From the NCBI RefSeq assembly GCF_023703795.1, contig NZ_CP098518.1, positions 3,348,001-3,412,000 on the forward strand: a stretch of DNA of 64,000 nucleotides. The letters run 5' to 3'. This document shows positions 44,612 through 53,277 of the stretch, piece after piece. Source of the DNA: Haloplanus sp. HW8-1 (GTDB taxonomy: Archaea; Halobacteriota; Halobacteria; Halobacteriales; Haloferacaceae). The notes beneath the pieces are model-generated. The model had not been told where the DNA came from and searched no databases. It was given only the letters and a program-made list of their open reading frames with translations. The translations under genes and the position numbers were made by a program. The stretch's first letter is position 1. Every line of letters starts with the position of its first letter.

Positions 44612-45451
44612 TCAGCGGTCAGCCATCTCGATCGCGCGTTCGATGTTTCGCATCGCTGATTTCATGACAAGTTCGCTGAATTCACCGAACCACGTTCTCG
44701 CCCACAGCGTCTCACCGTACCGCTGCCGCAAGCCGAAAAACACCGATTCAGCGTTCGAACGCTGGTTGTACGCCCGATTGTGGATGAGTAAGTTTCTCGC
44801 CCATCCTCGGAAATCTGGATCGCGTTGCGGAATCAGCGGTGTGATACGTTCAGCACGTAACCGCGTCCGAAGTCCTTCCCAATCATATCCTTTATCCGCC
44901 GCTACAGCCGTCAATTCGTCGAGATTCCGCACCAACACCTACCAACTGACCTGGGTATCGTGCGGTTGTTTCATCGAGCAGTGTATGTCTAGAATCGCAC
45001 TCGTTTCACAATCGACGAGCAGCGTGGTCTTCACCGCCTCGAACGTGTAATCCGTCCGTTTCGCGTAGTGCTGGCTCGCTTGGATACGATCCACGCCGGT
45101 TGCGTCGATTGCTTGGACATCTCCGAGTTCGTACAGTTCGACCGACGCGTCGAGGATCGCCCGCCACCGCTTCATCGGAATCGCTTGCTTCCGCGCACAC
45201 ACGGTCGAGAAGTGAAGGAGTGTCTCAACCGTCAAACCGAGCGATTCCGCGACTCTCGGTATTTCTTGCAGAACATCCATCAGCTTCCGGTAATCGTGGT
45301 TGAGATACTCTTTGAAACCCTGAACAGCGAGAATCACCCAGTCGGCATACCCCTCTTTCCCGGGTCGGTATGCCGGAGCTGGCTCGCCAGCGACGGCTTT
45401 TTTGGAGAGCGAGACAACCATCTCTGCGAAGCGGGAGGTCTTGGTTTGCAT
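44612..45451 (-). pseudogene. IS5-family transposase with one nonsense codon
   Basis: The first part reads VILAVQGFKEYLNHDYRKLM, then VQAIDATGVDRIQASQHYAK (first Asp) and ILDIHCSMKQPHDTQVSW. A TAG at 44939-44941 replaces what is usually Gln, and the frame goes on as VLVRNLDELTAVAADKGYDW (second Asp) and NQRSNAESVFFGLRQRYGET (Glu). One base change from an intact 279-codon gene. Just outside it, ACTAGTAT-AGGA-ATACTAGT at 45504-45523 is a perfect dyad. Confidence 0.87.
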
Positions 45452-45603
45452 ACCCAATCCGTCCCGCTTCACTACCTAGTAGATTTGGTACTTCGTTGGA
45501 ACTACTAGTATAGGAATACTAGTGCAACAACCTTCAGACTGATCGAGTCTCACTGCCTAGACAAGGCCGATCCTCTCTGTTCAGCATATGGCTTCTATCA
45601 GCT

Positions 45604-45855
45604 TCGGGGGACTTCAACAGGAGCCTCACACGCCACGGCGTCATCGACACCACCCACGCCGAGGACGTCGAGACGCTGATCAACCGTGTGATCAAGCAGG
45701 GACTCGCCCCCTATCTCCTGCACGAGATCGACCTCGTGGTCTTCCCCCACCACGTCGACGGCGACCGCTACGTCGCCGAGGCGGTCGAACTCCTGAGCGA
45801 GTCGGAGTACGAAGACCTAGACGACGGGCCATCGTCTCGCCCTACACCTGCTTGA
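45604..45855 (+). pseudogene. 3-prime fragment of type II/IV secretion ATPase
   Basis: In-frame codons read SLTRHGVIDTTHAEDVETLI, then NRVIKQGLAPYLLHEIDLVV and FPHHVDGDRYVAEAVELLSE, ending TGA at 45853-45855. This is the C-terminal region of archaeal secretion/pilus ATPases, with the conserved THAED block. It has no start or P-loop. It is on the same strand as the 5-prime piece at 18335-18814, and the two probably come from one gene now missing its middle. Confidence 0.8.
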
Positions 45856-46392
45856 TCGTTGGAATCCACACTTTGTCACACTCGGAATAATCGACTATAG
45901 GCGCTCGAACGGGTGTGTAGGCCGTGCTCTGCCCCCTTCAGTAGGTTCATAATCGGTGATTGTGGCCGGAGGAAGCCCCTGTGGCGCAGTATGAACACGA
46001 GTGTGACCACTGGCGTTGGATGATAGAGAATGTGCGGAACTTTGATTCTCGGTCCATAACCACCGCTCCCGTCGATGTTAGCGACGCCAGGAGGACAGCC
46101 AGAAACTGTCCCGCGACAAGAGTTCGTCTCCTCATCTGCATATCCGATAATCGACAGACGGCAACCGTGTATGATGGCTCTCGGATCGTTGGCATGACCC
46201 GGTCGGCTACTAACACCGTCCCGCCTCCGTGATGAATCGTCTCCGTTGGCCTCGCTCGCTGCCGATTTATACAATTCCGATGGTACCGACTGTATCTTGA
46301 GCGTGTCGGACTACTGTTCCACACTCTGATTGAGGTGGCCGTCTGGCCGTCTTTTCCGGGCTAAGACCCGATTATGAACACACGACGAGCGG
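45856..46392. repeat. Region bounded by inverted GTTCATAATCGG motifs
   Basis: GTTCATAATCGG at 45945-45956 and its reverse complement at 46368-46379 enclose 435 bp. Inside, a minus-strand frame contains MRRRTLVAGQFLAVLLASLT, reminiscent of haloarchaeal secretion signals, but the rest is not convincing. The same motif pair brackets 16541-16758. This looks like a small non-autonomous element or a repeated regulatory cassette. Confidence 0.5.
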
Positions 46393-46572
46393 TCATCTCA
46401 CGTCAACGCCAGCCGTACGCTGCTCTCTACTCGTCTCACCGATTGTGATCACCAGTCCTAGCTTGAGTCGGTAACTAACGAGGTAGTAGGTTTCCCAGAG
46501 ACTGCTCGCTGTCGGCTTGCTACTTCGATGGTCAACCGCGATATACTCACGTAATTCGTCACAGGCAATCAC
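46393..46572 (-). CDS. Possible 59-residue ORF
   Basis: A GTG-initiated frame giving MIACDELREYIAVDHRSSKP and SLWETYYLVSYRLKLGLVIT. The amino-acid balance is more protein-like than most short frames here. It has no recognised family and lies between a repeat-bounded region and a tnpB element. It could be a remnant. Confidence 0.3.
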   Translation of the reverse strand: MIACDELREYIAVDHRSSKPTASSLWETYYLVSYRLKLGLVITIGETSREQRTAGVDVR

Positions 46573-47976
46573 GGATGCATCTTGTACTGTGATTCAGAGC
46601 ATCCGAGTGTTTATAAGTAAATCCGAAGCAACACCGCCTGCCTGGAGAGGCTACATCCGTGACCGACGCGCACGCTCTCGTGAAGACACTGGTTTTTCAA
46701 CTCGACATCCAGAGTGACAACGAGGGCTTGCTCAAAGACGCCTGTCTCGACGCACGCCGAGCGTACAACGAAACCATTCGTCTCGCCAAACAAGGCGCGG
46801 CTTGGGGTGCGATCCCCGACCGAGTGGCCGAAGACGTAGCCCTCGTGAAGAACACGACACAGCGGATCGTTGCCAAGGCACTCGACGCCATGGAAACCTA
46901 CCACGAGTACGACGACTTCGGGCAACCAAGTCACACGAAAGTCGGTCCATACCCGCTCCGGGCCAACTACGGAGAAGGCTACAATTTGTCACGCACTGAC
47001 GACGGCAACATCGCGTTCCGAATCAGTGCGAAACCCCACCAACACGTTACGGGCACGCTCGAGGGTTGCGACGCTCACATCGATATTCTTACGACTGCCC
47101 TCACGACCAGTCGGTGGCAGCTGACGACTGCCGAAGTTCTGTGGTGTGGTGGCACACCCGAGTTGCACGTCAACGTCACCAATACCACTCGGACGGTCCG
47201 TGACAAGCAGGATTCACGAACGGTCGTTGGCGTCGACGTGAATGAGGACAATGTCGCCCTGGTTGCACTTTCGGAGGACGCCATCGAAGAGACGCTGGTC
47301 ATTGAGTTTCCCGAGATCAAGTCGGAGCGTCACCGCTACTTCACCATGCGAAAACGCCTGCAGAAGGCAGGGAAATCGAGTATTCACGACACGCTTGAAG
47401 AACGAGAGAACCGGTTCGTTCGTGACCGACTGCACAAACTGTCTCGGCACATCGTGCGCTGGTGCCAGCAGTTCGTGGCTCCGTGCATCGTCTTTGAAGA
47501 CCTCAAAGGGATGCGTGAGGGTCTCGACTACGGCTCACGGATGAACAGACGCTTGCACCACCTCCCCTTCCGTGCGCTTCAATCCTACACGTCGTACAAA
47601 GCCGCATTTGAAGGGATCCCAACAGCGTGGATCGATCCGGAATACACGAGTCAGCGGTGTCCACAATGCGGCCACACTGCTCGATCAAATCGCCGACGGA
47701 AGCGATTCACATGTGGGGCCTGCGGGCATCACGATCATGCTGACCGGAGTGCAGGCGTCAATATCGCCGTGAAGAGTATCGAATCGCAGCAGCGTTGGAC
47801 TGTGCCTGCTCTCAACAGCCTTCCCCAAGTTCGGACGGTGCGACGGCAGGCATCGGGGGCCGTGGACGCCCCGACCGTGACCCACTCTACCGACGGAGGG
47901 TCCCAGACCGATGGTAGCGTGGGTGTGTTAGACTAATCCACGGGAAGTCTGGGGGAGTGACCCCGAGGCAGTTCAC
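46573..47976 (+). mobile_element. IS200/IS605-type element, tnpB only (copy A)
   Basis: The left side has a subterminal hairpin: GGATGC (46573-46578) and GCATCC (46600-46605). The right end is inferred at 47976 from the shared sequence CCCCGAGGCAGTTCAC, after which this copy and copy B differ completely. It interrupts a decayed copy of a Tat lipoprotein gene. No tnpA is present, so it needs one in trans. Confidence 0.65.
46659..47936 (+). CDS. tnpB: TnpB RNA-guided nuclease (copy A)
   Basis: A 425-residue TnpB starting at GTG. The RuvC-like residues are Asp in VVGVDVNEDNVALV, Glu in IVFEDLKGMREGLD and Asp in HADRSAGVNIAVKS. The zinc finger is CPQCGH and CGACGH, and NRRLHHLPFRALQSYTSYKA is typical. 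It is full length and without a lesion. It is strongly similar along its whole length to the minus-strand gene at 62248-63525. Such proteins cut DNA guided by the omega-RNA made from the element's right end. Confidence 0.93.
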   Translation: MTDAHALVKTLVFQLDIQSDNEGLLKDACLDARRAYNETIRLAKQGAAWGAIPDRVAEDVALVKNTTQRIVAKALDAMETYHEYDDFGQPSHTKVGPYPLRANYGEGYNLSRTDDGNIAFRISAKPHQHVTGTLEGCDAHIDILTTALTTSRWQLTTAEVLWCGGTPELHVNVTNTTRTVRDKQDSRTVVGVDVNEDNVALVALSEDAIEETLVIEFPEIKSERHRYFTMRKRLQKAGKSSIHDTLEERENRFVRDRLHKLSRHIVRWCQQFVAPCIVFEDLKGMREGLDYGSRMNRRLHHLPFRALQSYTSYKAAFEGIPTAWIDPEYTSQRCPQCGHTARSNRRRKRFTCGACGHHDHADRSAGVNIAVKSIESQQRWTVPALNSLPQVRTVRRQASGAVDAPTVTHSTDGGSQTDGSVGVLD

Positions 47977-47996
47977 TGGAACGTCGTCGCCCGCCG
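47937..47996 (+). ncRNA. Omega-RNA 3-prime end and predicted guide (copy A)
   Basis: Directly after the tnpB stop, ACGGGAAG and TGACCCCGAGGCAGTTCAC match the same place in copy B, although no protein is encoded. Conservation ends at 47976. By analogy with studied TnpB systems the following bases, TGGAACGTCGTCGCCCGCCG (47977-47996), would be the guide. Only the 3-prime part is marked; the RNA would start inside tnpB. Confidence 0.55.
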
Positions 47997-48295
47997 CAAC
48001 TCCGAGAGGCGATTCAGCCTCGACTACGCGCACCACCACCTCGACGACGGGCACCGGATGCGTGTGCGCGGCGCAGTCCGCCGGCGTATCCACGAGGCCG
48101 ACGCCCCGTCGGCCGCGTACGCCAGCGGCGGCGTCGGGACGCGGCCGTGCGCCGTGACCGCCTCGCTCGTCCCGTCCGCGACCCGGTGGGTCGTCGCCCG
48201 TCCGTCCGCCGTCACGACTGTCCAGTAGCTCGTCGTTCCCGACTCACGGATCCCGAGGAGCCACGCCGGCCGGCCGTCGACGTCGACCGGCGAGT
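47977..48295 (-). pseudogene. Decayed partial copy of the Tat lipoprotein gene
   Basis: The minus strand reads SPVDVDGRPAWLLGIRESGT, then SYWTVVTADGRATTHRVADG, closely matching the intact lipoprotein at 51861-53144. After a frameshift it gives GLVDTPADCAAHTHPV, again matching. It has no start and is cut by tnpB element copy A at 47976. An internal duplication of part of the chromosomal gene, later invaded, would explain it. Confidence 0.75.
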
Positions 48296-48377
48296 CCCGT
48301 CACCGCTGCCAGTAGCGTCCGCCGATACCACATCGACCATCCCTTCGCACCGCCGGTCAAAAACGCCGCGGCCCGGG

Positions 48378-48896
48378 CTACTTTGAGTGCCCGTCCGCAT
48401 CCACAGGCGCGTCGTCGTCCTCGGTCCGGCCCAGCCGTCCGGACGCCGTCTCGGCGCGCCCGGACGCGGGGACGATGTCGCCGACCGTGCCGAGCCCCGT
48501 CGGGGGCATGTTGTTGTAGACGGCCTCGTACTCGCCGTCCCTGACGAGGAACGTCTCGTGCCAGATCCCCACGTCGCCGCCCTCGCCGACGCGCCGGTTG
48601 AACGCCTTCCACGCCGGGAGATGTTCGCCCTCGGTGTCGCGGGCGTACGCCTCCAGGTGCTCGAACGACTCCCAGTACTGGACCACCACTGGCGCTCGCA
48701 GCCCAAACCACGCCCGCGATTCGAGCAGGCCGCGTTCCGGTTCGGCGTCGAGTTCGCGGAGCATCCGCGGCATGGCGAGCATGACGGGGAGCCACTTGTG
48801 GACCTTCCACAGCGAGTTGATGCGCATGCCGATCAGGAAGACGACGAAGTCGCCGTCGACCCGCGCGGTCACGCGTTCGGGGACGAGTTCGGACAT
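48378..48896 (-). CDS. DUF4188 family protein
   Basis: A 172-residue protein of the DUF4188 (haem-oxime-dehydratase/monooxygenase-like) family. [20 protein letters not shown], then [20 protein letters not shown] and [20 protein letters not shown] with conserved His and Tyr. The fold is a dimeric ferredoxin-like barrel; the reaction is not known. The start is the ATG at 48896; the open frame beyond it is antisense to the MFS gene's upstream region. It marks the return to chromosome-type sequence. Confidence 0.83.
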   Translation of the reverse strand: MSELVPERVTARVDGDFVVFLIGMRINSLWKVHKWLPVMLAMPRMLRELDAEPERGLLESRAWFGLRAPVVVQYWESFEHLEAYARDTEGEHLPAWKAFNRRVGEGGDVGIWHETFLVRDGEYEAVYNNMPPTGLGTVGDIVPASGRAETASGRLGRTEDDDAPVDADGHSK

Positions 48897-49065
48897 CTCG
48901 CCTCCACGGTATGGTCGCTCCCGAAATAGGTGTTGGTGAGCCGCCCCCGCCGCGTGCGGCGAGCGTTGGTCTCCGCCGTCGAGACCCCCATCGGCGACTG
49001 CGGCGGCACGCCCGTCGCGTGTCGTCGTGCCGACCGGGGACCGGCTACCCGTTCCCTGTACCTTC

Positions 49066-50481
49066 ATGCCCGTCCACGTCCCAGGGACGCGCATGCGCGA
49101 GCGGTGGCTGTACGCGTGGGGGCTCGGATCGGTGGCCTTCGGCGGTGCCTCCCTGCTCGTCCCGCTGTACATCGTTCAACTCGGGGGCTCGGCGGTTCAG
49201 CTCGGTCTCCTCGCGGCGACGGCCGCGGGCATCGGCGCGCCGGGTGCGATCCTGTTCGGCCGTCTCGCCAACCGCATCACCCACCGCCGGCCGCTCGTGC
49301 TGGTGACGCTGCTCGTGGGCGGCGTCGTACTCGCTCTCGTGCCGACCCTGACCGACATCACGGCGGTCATCGTCGCCAACGCGGCACTCTGGCTGGTCGT
49401 CGGGTCCATCGCGCCCGTGTTGACGATGCTCGTCGTCGACGACGCCCCCGAAGCCGTCTGGGACGAGCGCATCGGCCTGTTGAACGCGTACCAGGGCTAC
49501 GGGTGGGCGGCCGGCCTCGTTCTCGGGACGGTCTGGCCGCTCGTCGGGAGGCGAGTCTTCGACACGGCGACGGTCACGCCCGCGCTGTTCTGGCTGCTCG
49601 CCGGCTGTGCGGACGCGAGCACGGTGTGGGCGGCCCGATCGCTCCCCCGTTCCGCCCCGACCGATCACGTCACGAGCGCCCGGCAGGCGCGCCGGATCGC
49701 GCGGCTGCTGTCGGCGTCGAACCGCGGCGTCAAGACCGCCACCTTTGCGTTCTCCCCGAACCGGCTGTACTGGACGACCCGTGGGCTCCACCCGCGTCGC
49801 CTCCTCGACCGGGACCGGCGCCCCCCGGCGCTGACGACGTACCTCGTCGCGGCCACCCTCTTTTTCACCGGGTTCGCCGTCTTCTGGGCGCCGCTCCCGC
49901 TCTTTCTCACCGACGTGGGCTTCGACTCCGGGACGATATTCGGCGTCTCCCTCGCCGCGAGCGCCGCCTCCGCGCTCCTCTACCGGCGCGTCGGGACGGT
50001 CGCCTCGCGGGTCGACGTCCGCCTCCTGCAGGCCGGGGCGCTCGCCGTCCGGGGGGCGCTCTTTCCCGCGATACTGCTGGTCGCCGGCGTCGGCGGCCTG
50101 GCGCTCGAACTCGGGATCGCGGTCGTCGGTCTCGCCGCCATCGGCGTGACGTGGGCGGTCATCGCGGTCGTCGGGACGGCCATCGTCACCCGCCTCGCGC
50201 CGCCCGCCGTCCGGGGCGAGGTGCTGGGCGTCCACACGGCGCTCGGCGCCCTGGCTGGTGGCGTCGGGAGTGTTCTCGGCGGCTGGGTCGCCACCTTCGG
50301 CTACGCGGCGGCTTTCGGCGTCGCCGGCGGTCTCGTCTTTCTCGGGGCCGCCCTCGTGTTCTCGCTCCGGGCGCTCTCCGGCGGGGAGCGCACGACTGCG
50401 AGGCCCGACGGGGCACAGTCGGCCGACCCCCCGCCCGTCGCTCTTCCCACCGACGCGAGCGAGGCGGGTCGATTCGGCTGA
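49066..50481 (+). CDS. MFS transporter
   Basis: A 471-residue major facilitator with 11-12 helices. [20 protein letters not shown] carries the loop 2-3 motif (G-R-L-x-x-x-x-x-R-R). The central loop is basic (residues about 190-250), and the ending is an acidic/proline tail. The substrate is unknown; it most resembles drug or metabolite exporters. Starts at 49066 or 49093 are equally possible; a GTG at 49027 is less likely. Confidence 0.85.
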   Translation: MPVHVPGTRMRERWLYAWGLGSVAFGGASLLVPLYIVQLGGSAVQLGLLAATAAGIGAPGAILFGRLANRITHRRPLVLVTLLVGGVVLALVPTLTDITAVIVANAALWLVVGSIAPVLTMLVVDDAPEAVWDERIGLLNAYQGYGWAAGLVLGTVWPLVGRRVFDTATVTPALFWLLAGCADASTVWAARSLPRSAPTDHVTSARQARRIARLLSASNRGVKTATFAFSPNRLYWTTRGLHPRRLLDRDRRPPALTTYLVAATLFFTGFAVFWAPLPLFLTDVGFDSGTIFGVSLAASAASALLYRRVGTVASRVDVRLLQAGALAVRGALFPAILLVAGVGGLALELGIAVVGLAAIGVTWAVIAVVGTAIVTRLAPPAVRGEVLGVHTALGALAGGVGSVLGGWVATFGYAAAFGVAGGLVFLGAALVFSLRALSGGERTTARPDGAQSADPPPVALPTDASEAGRFG

Positions 50482-50637
50482 CGGTAGCTCACCCCGCCGC
50501 CACCCAGGTCGGTCCGGCCCACGCCGCGCCCGGATCCCGGTCGGCGCTCGACTGCATCTTCCGGATCGTGTACACGTCGGCGTGTACCGATACGAGTCCC
50601 TGCCCACTACTAACTTACCGTGGGTCGTTCGACGACC

Positions 50638-51774
50638 ATGCGAAGTTTCACCATCACTCGCATCTGGGGTATCCCCATCCGGATCAACACCTCGCTGTTG
50701 ATCTTCCTGCCCATCCTCGCGTGGCTGATCGGGAGCGGACAGCAGATCGAACTGTACGCCGGGCTGATCGAGGGACTCACCGGCGTCGGCTTCGACCTCG
50801 CCCGTCTCCGTGCCGGGTCGACGCCGTGGCTGATCGGCATCGTGGCGGCGGTCGGCCTGTTCGTCAGCGTGACGATCCACGAACTCGGGCACTCGTGGGT
50901 CGCGATGCGCTACGGCCTCGAAATCGAGTCGATCACGCTGTGGATCCTCGGTGGCCTGGCGGCGCTGAAGACGTTCCCGAAGGAGTGGAACCGGGAGTTC
51001 TGGATCGCCATCGCCGGGCCGGTGTCGAGCCTCCTCGTCGCCGCGGTCTGTTATGTGGGCGTTCTCCTCGTGCCGGCCTCGCTGCAGGTCCCGCGGTTCG
51101 TCATCGGCTGGCTCGCGATCGTGAACGTCACGCTCGTGGTGTTCAACCTCCTCCCGGCGTTTCCGATGGACGGCGGACGCATCCTGCGTGCGCTTCTTGC
51201 CCGCTCGCGCCCGTACGGCACCGCGACCCGCATCGCCGCCCGGATCGGCGTCCTCTTTGCGTTCCTCTTTGCCATCGTGGGCGTCCTCAACTTCCAGATC
51301 ATCCTCCTGCTCCTCGCCTTTTTCATCTACGGAGCGGCCACGACCGAGTCCAAGACGGTCCTCCTCGACGAACTCTTCGAGGGCCTGACCGTCGGCGACA
51401 TCATGACTCGGGATCCGGCGACCGTCGCCACGACGACGGCCGTCGACGAGTTCGGGACGCAGATGCTCCGGGACCGCCAGCCCGTCCACCTCGTGGTCGA
51501 CGCGGACGGGGCGCCCGTCGGGGTCGTCACGCTCGACGATCTGAAGAAGGCCCGCACGCAGGATCGAACGACGGCCGTCGGCGACATCATGCGCGACGTA
51601 GCGCGCGTGGCACCGACCGACGACGCCTTCGATACGCTCGTGGAACTGCAGGGGACCGGTGGTCTCGACGCCATCGTCCGGCAGGACGGCGAACTGGTCG
51701 GAATCCTCTCCGAGGCCGACTACGCCCACGCCATGACGATCCAGCGGGGCTTCCGGAGCGGTGTTGGCGGGTGA
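50638..51774 (+). CDS. Site-2 protease (M50) with C-terminal CBS domains
   Basis: A 378-residue intramembrane metalloprotease. The zinc site is HELGH at residues 81-85, and the third ligand is Asp178 in NLLPAFPMDGGRILRAL. Six or so helices surround these. Two CBS domains follow at residues 245-370 (TVGDIMTRDPATVATTTAVD and GLDAIVRQDGELVGILSEAD), which would bind an adenine nucleotide and gate activity. Such proteases release membrane-bound regulators. No substrate gene is evident next to it. Confidence 0.93.
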   Translation: MRSFTITRIWGIPIRINTSLLIFLPILAWLIGSGQQIELYAGLIEGLTGVGFDLARLRAGSTPWLIGIVAAVGLFVSVTIHELGHSWVAMRYGLEIESITLWILGGLAALKTFPKEWNREFWIAIAGPVSSLLVAAVCYVGVLLVPASLQVPRFVIGWLAIVNVTLVVFNLLPAFPMDGGRILRALLARSRPYGTATRIAARIGVLFAFLFAIVGVLNFQIILLLLAFFIYGAATTESKTVLLDELFEGLTVGDIMTRDPATVATTTAVDEFGTQMLRDRQPVHLVVDADGAPVGVVTLDDLKKARTQDRTTAVGDIMRDVARVAPTDDAFDTLVELQGTGGLDAIVRQDGELVGILSEADYAHAMTIQRGFRSGVGG

Positions 51775-51860
51775 GTTGGGGTCCCGCCCGACCCGGGACG
51801 ACTCCCCGCTCGGTGTCCAGTCTCCCGCGATCCGACGGCTCGAGCGACCACGCCGTGGGG

Positions 51861-53144
51861 TCAGCCCTGCCAGACACGGACGCCGTCGGGGGTCCCGGCC
51901 CCCACCGCGACGCCGCCGTCGTCCAGAGCGACTCCACCGACGTTCGTCGCCAGCGACCCACCGAGGGACAGCGACCATGCCGCCGCCGCGCCGTCGGCCG
52001 TCCGGCGCACCGCCTCGAGCGTCCGACGGTCGGTCGTCGGCACCAGCAGCTCCGTCCGCCCGTCGGCATCCAGATCGGCGGCGAGTCCGCCATCGAGGTT
52101 TCGCGATCCGTACGTGTGGGTGGCGTACCCCTCGGTTGTCGCGGTCACCCGCAACTCGCCGTCGACGAGCCGGTAGTACTCCAGGGTCCGGTCGACGTGT
52201 GGCTTCCTGACGACCGCGAGTTCGGGTGCTCCGTCGGGAGCGAACGGCGCGACACAGAGTTGGTGTCTCCAGCCCGGGCCGTAGACCGGGCCGGTGGCGA
52301 GTTCGTCCCCGGCGGCGTCGTAGACCCTGATCCGCGCGCCGCTCCGGGCGTCGGCGACGGTCGTCACGAGTTCGTCGTCGCCGTCGCCGTCGACGTCGGC
52401 GGCCAGCGGCGACAGCCCCTCGAACACCGCCGGCGCGTCGAGGGTCGTGGTCGTGACGAGTCGCTCGTCGGAGACGTCGACGACCGCCAGTTCGCTCCCC
52501 TCGATCCGGTCGCCGAGCGCCCCGTGTCGGTATCGATCAGTCCGTCCGCCGTAGAGAGCGTACCGGCCGTCGCCGACTCGGATGGGACGGGCGTCGCTCG
52601 GTGCCGCTACGTCCAGTCGGGTCCGACCGTCGTCGCGCCTGATCACGGCGTCACCGTTCCCGGACACGTACAACAGGCCGTCGTCGGTCACGACCGGGTG
52701 CGTGTGGGCGGCACAGTCTACGGGGGCCGTGAGGAGGCCGACGCGGTCGGTCCTGTACCCGGACGGCGGGACGGTCACGCGGCCGTGGTCCGCGACCCGG
52801 GTCGCCGTTCCGCTGCCGACTCGGTGGGTCGCGGCCGTCCCGTCGGCGGTCACAACGGTCCAGTAGCTGTCCATCCCGCCGAACGCGAGGAGCCACGTCG
52901 GCCGACCGTCCACGTCGAGCACGGTCGGGGCCGCGTCCGCGACGTCGCCGGTCCCCGCGACGACGCGGTTCCCGCTGGCCCGCAGGTGCGTGAACGCGTC
53001 CGTCGCCGTCGACGGGGGGAGTAGCGCCCGACCGGTCGGTGCCGACGACGCCGTTCCCGTCGACGGCGACCGGGTCGCACAGCCGGCGAGTCCGACCGCC
53101 GAGAGGACGGCTACCCCTAGATCACGGCGTGATAACGGCATCAC
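51861..53144 (-). CDS. Tat-exported lipoprotein with FG-GAP/VCBS repeats
   Basis: A 427-residue protein. A twin-arginine signal (SRRDLGVAVLSAVG) and lipobox GLAGC show export by Tat and lipid anchoring. The body looks like a beta propeller with calcium-binding loops ADVDGDGDDELV and ADLDADGRTELLV. No catalytic site is seen, so it is probably a binding or structural surface protein. A broken partial copy lies at 47977-48295. Confidence 0.85.
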   Translation of the reverse strand: MMPLSRRDLGVAVLSAVGLAGCATRSPSTGTASSAPTGRALLPPSTATDAFTHLRASGNRVVAGTGDVADAAPTVLDVDGRPTWLLAFGGMDSYWTVVTADGTAATHRVGSGTATRVADHGRVTVPPSGYRTDRVGLLTAPVDCAAHTHPVVTDDGLLYVSGNGDAVIRRDDGRTRLDVAAPSDARPIRVGDGRYALYGGRTDRYRHGALGDRIEGSELAVVDVSDERLVTTTTLDAPAVFEGLSPLAADVDGDGDDELVTTVADARSGARIRVYDAAGDELATGPVYGPGWRHQLCVAPFAPDGAPELAVVRKPHVDRTLEYYRLVDGELRVTATTEGYATHTYGSRNLDGGLAADLDADGRTELLVPTTDRRTLEAVRRTADGAAAAWSLSLGGSLATNVGGVALDDGGVAVGAGTPDGVRVWQG

Positions 53145-53230
53145 TCCACCCGTTCCGCCGCGACGTGTAAAAGGCCCCGCCCGGCGAGCACCGTCGCTCT
53201 ACGGGCGAGCGCGGACGCTGCGGAGGATAC

Positions 53231-53257
53231 TGTCACATGCTAACAATTATTGTGACA
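53231..53257 (+). promoter_or_regulatory. Operator-like dyad before the acetamidase/formamidase
   Basis: TGTCACA (53231-53237), 13 bases, TGTGACA (53251-53257): perfect arms around an AT-rich centre, ending 20 bases before the start. The centre TAACAATTAT probably includes the TATA box, so binding here would block transcription. Confidence 0.6.
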
Positions 53258-53277
53258 CGTCCCGACCGTTCGACCGT

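Noticed and set aside
45876-46324. Minus-strand frames with a signal-peptide-like start (MRRRTLVAGQF)
   Set aside because: Only the first 25 residues look like an exported protein. The remainder is not protein-like, and two frames overlap each other.
48930-53024. A very long open frame (over 1,300 codons) on the plus strand
   Set aside because: It crosses the MFS and protease genes out of frame and lies antisense to the lipoprotein gene. The product is Arg/Pro-rich with no domain, as expected for a high-GC shadow frame.
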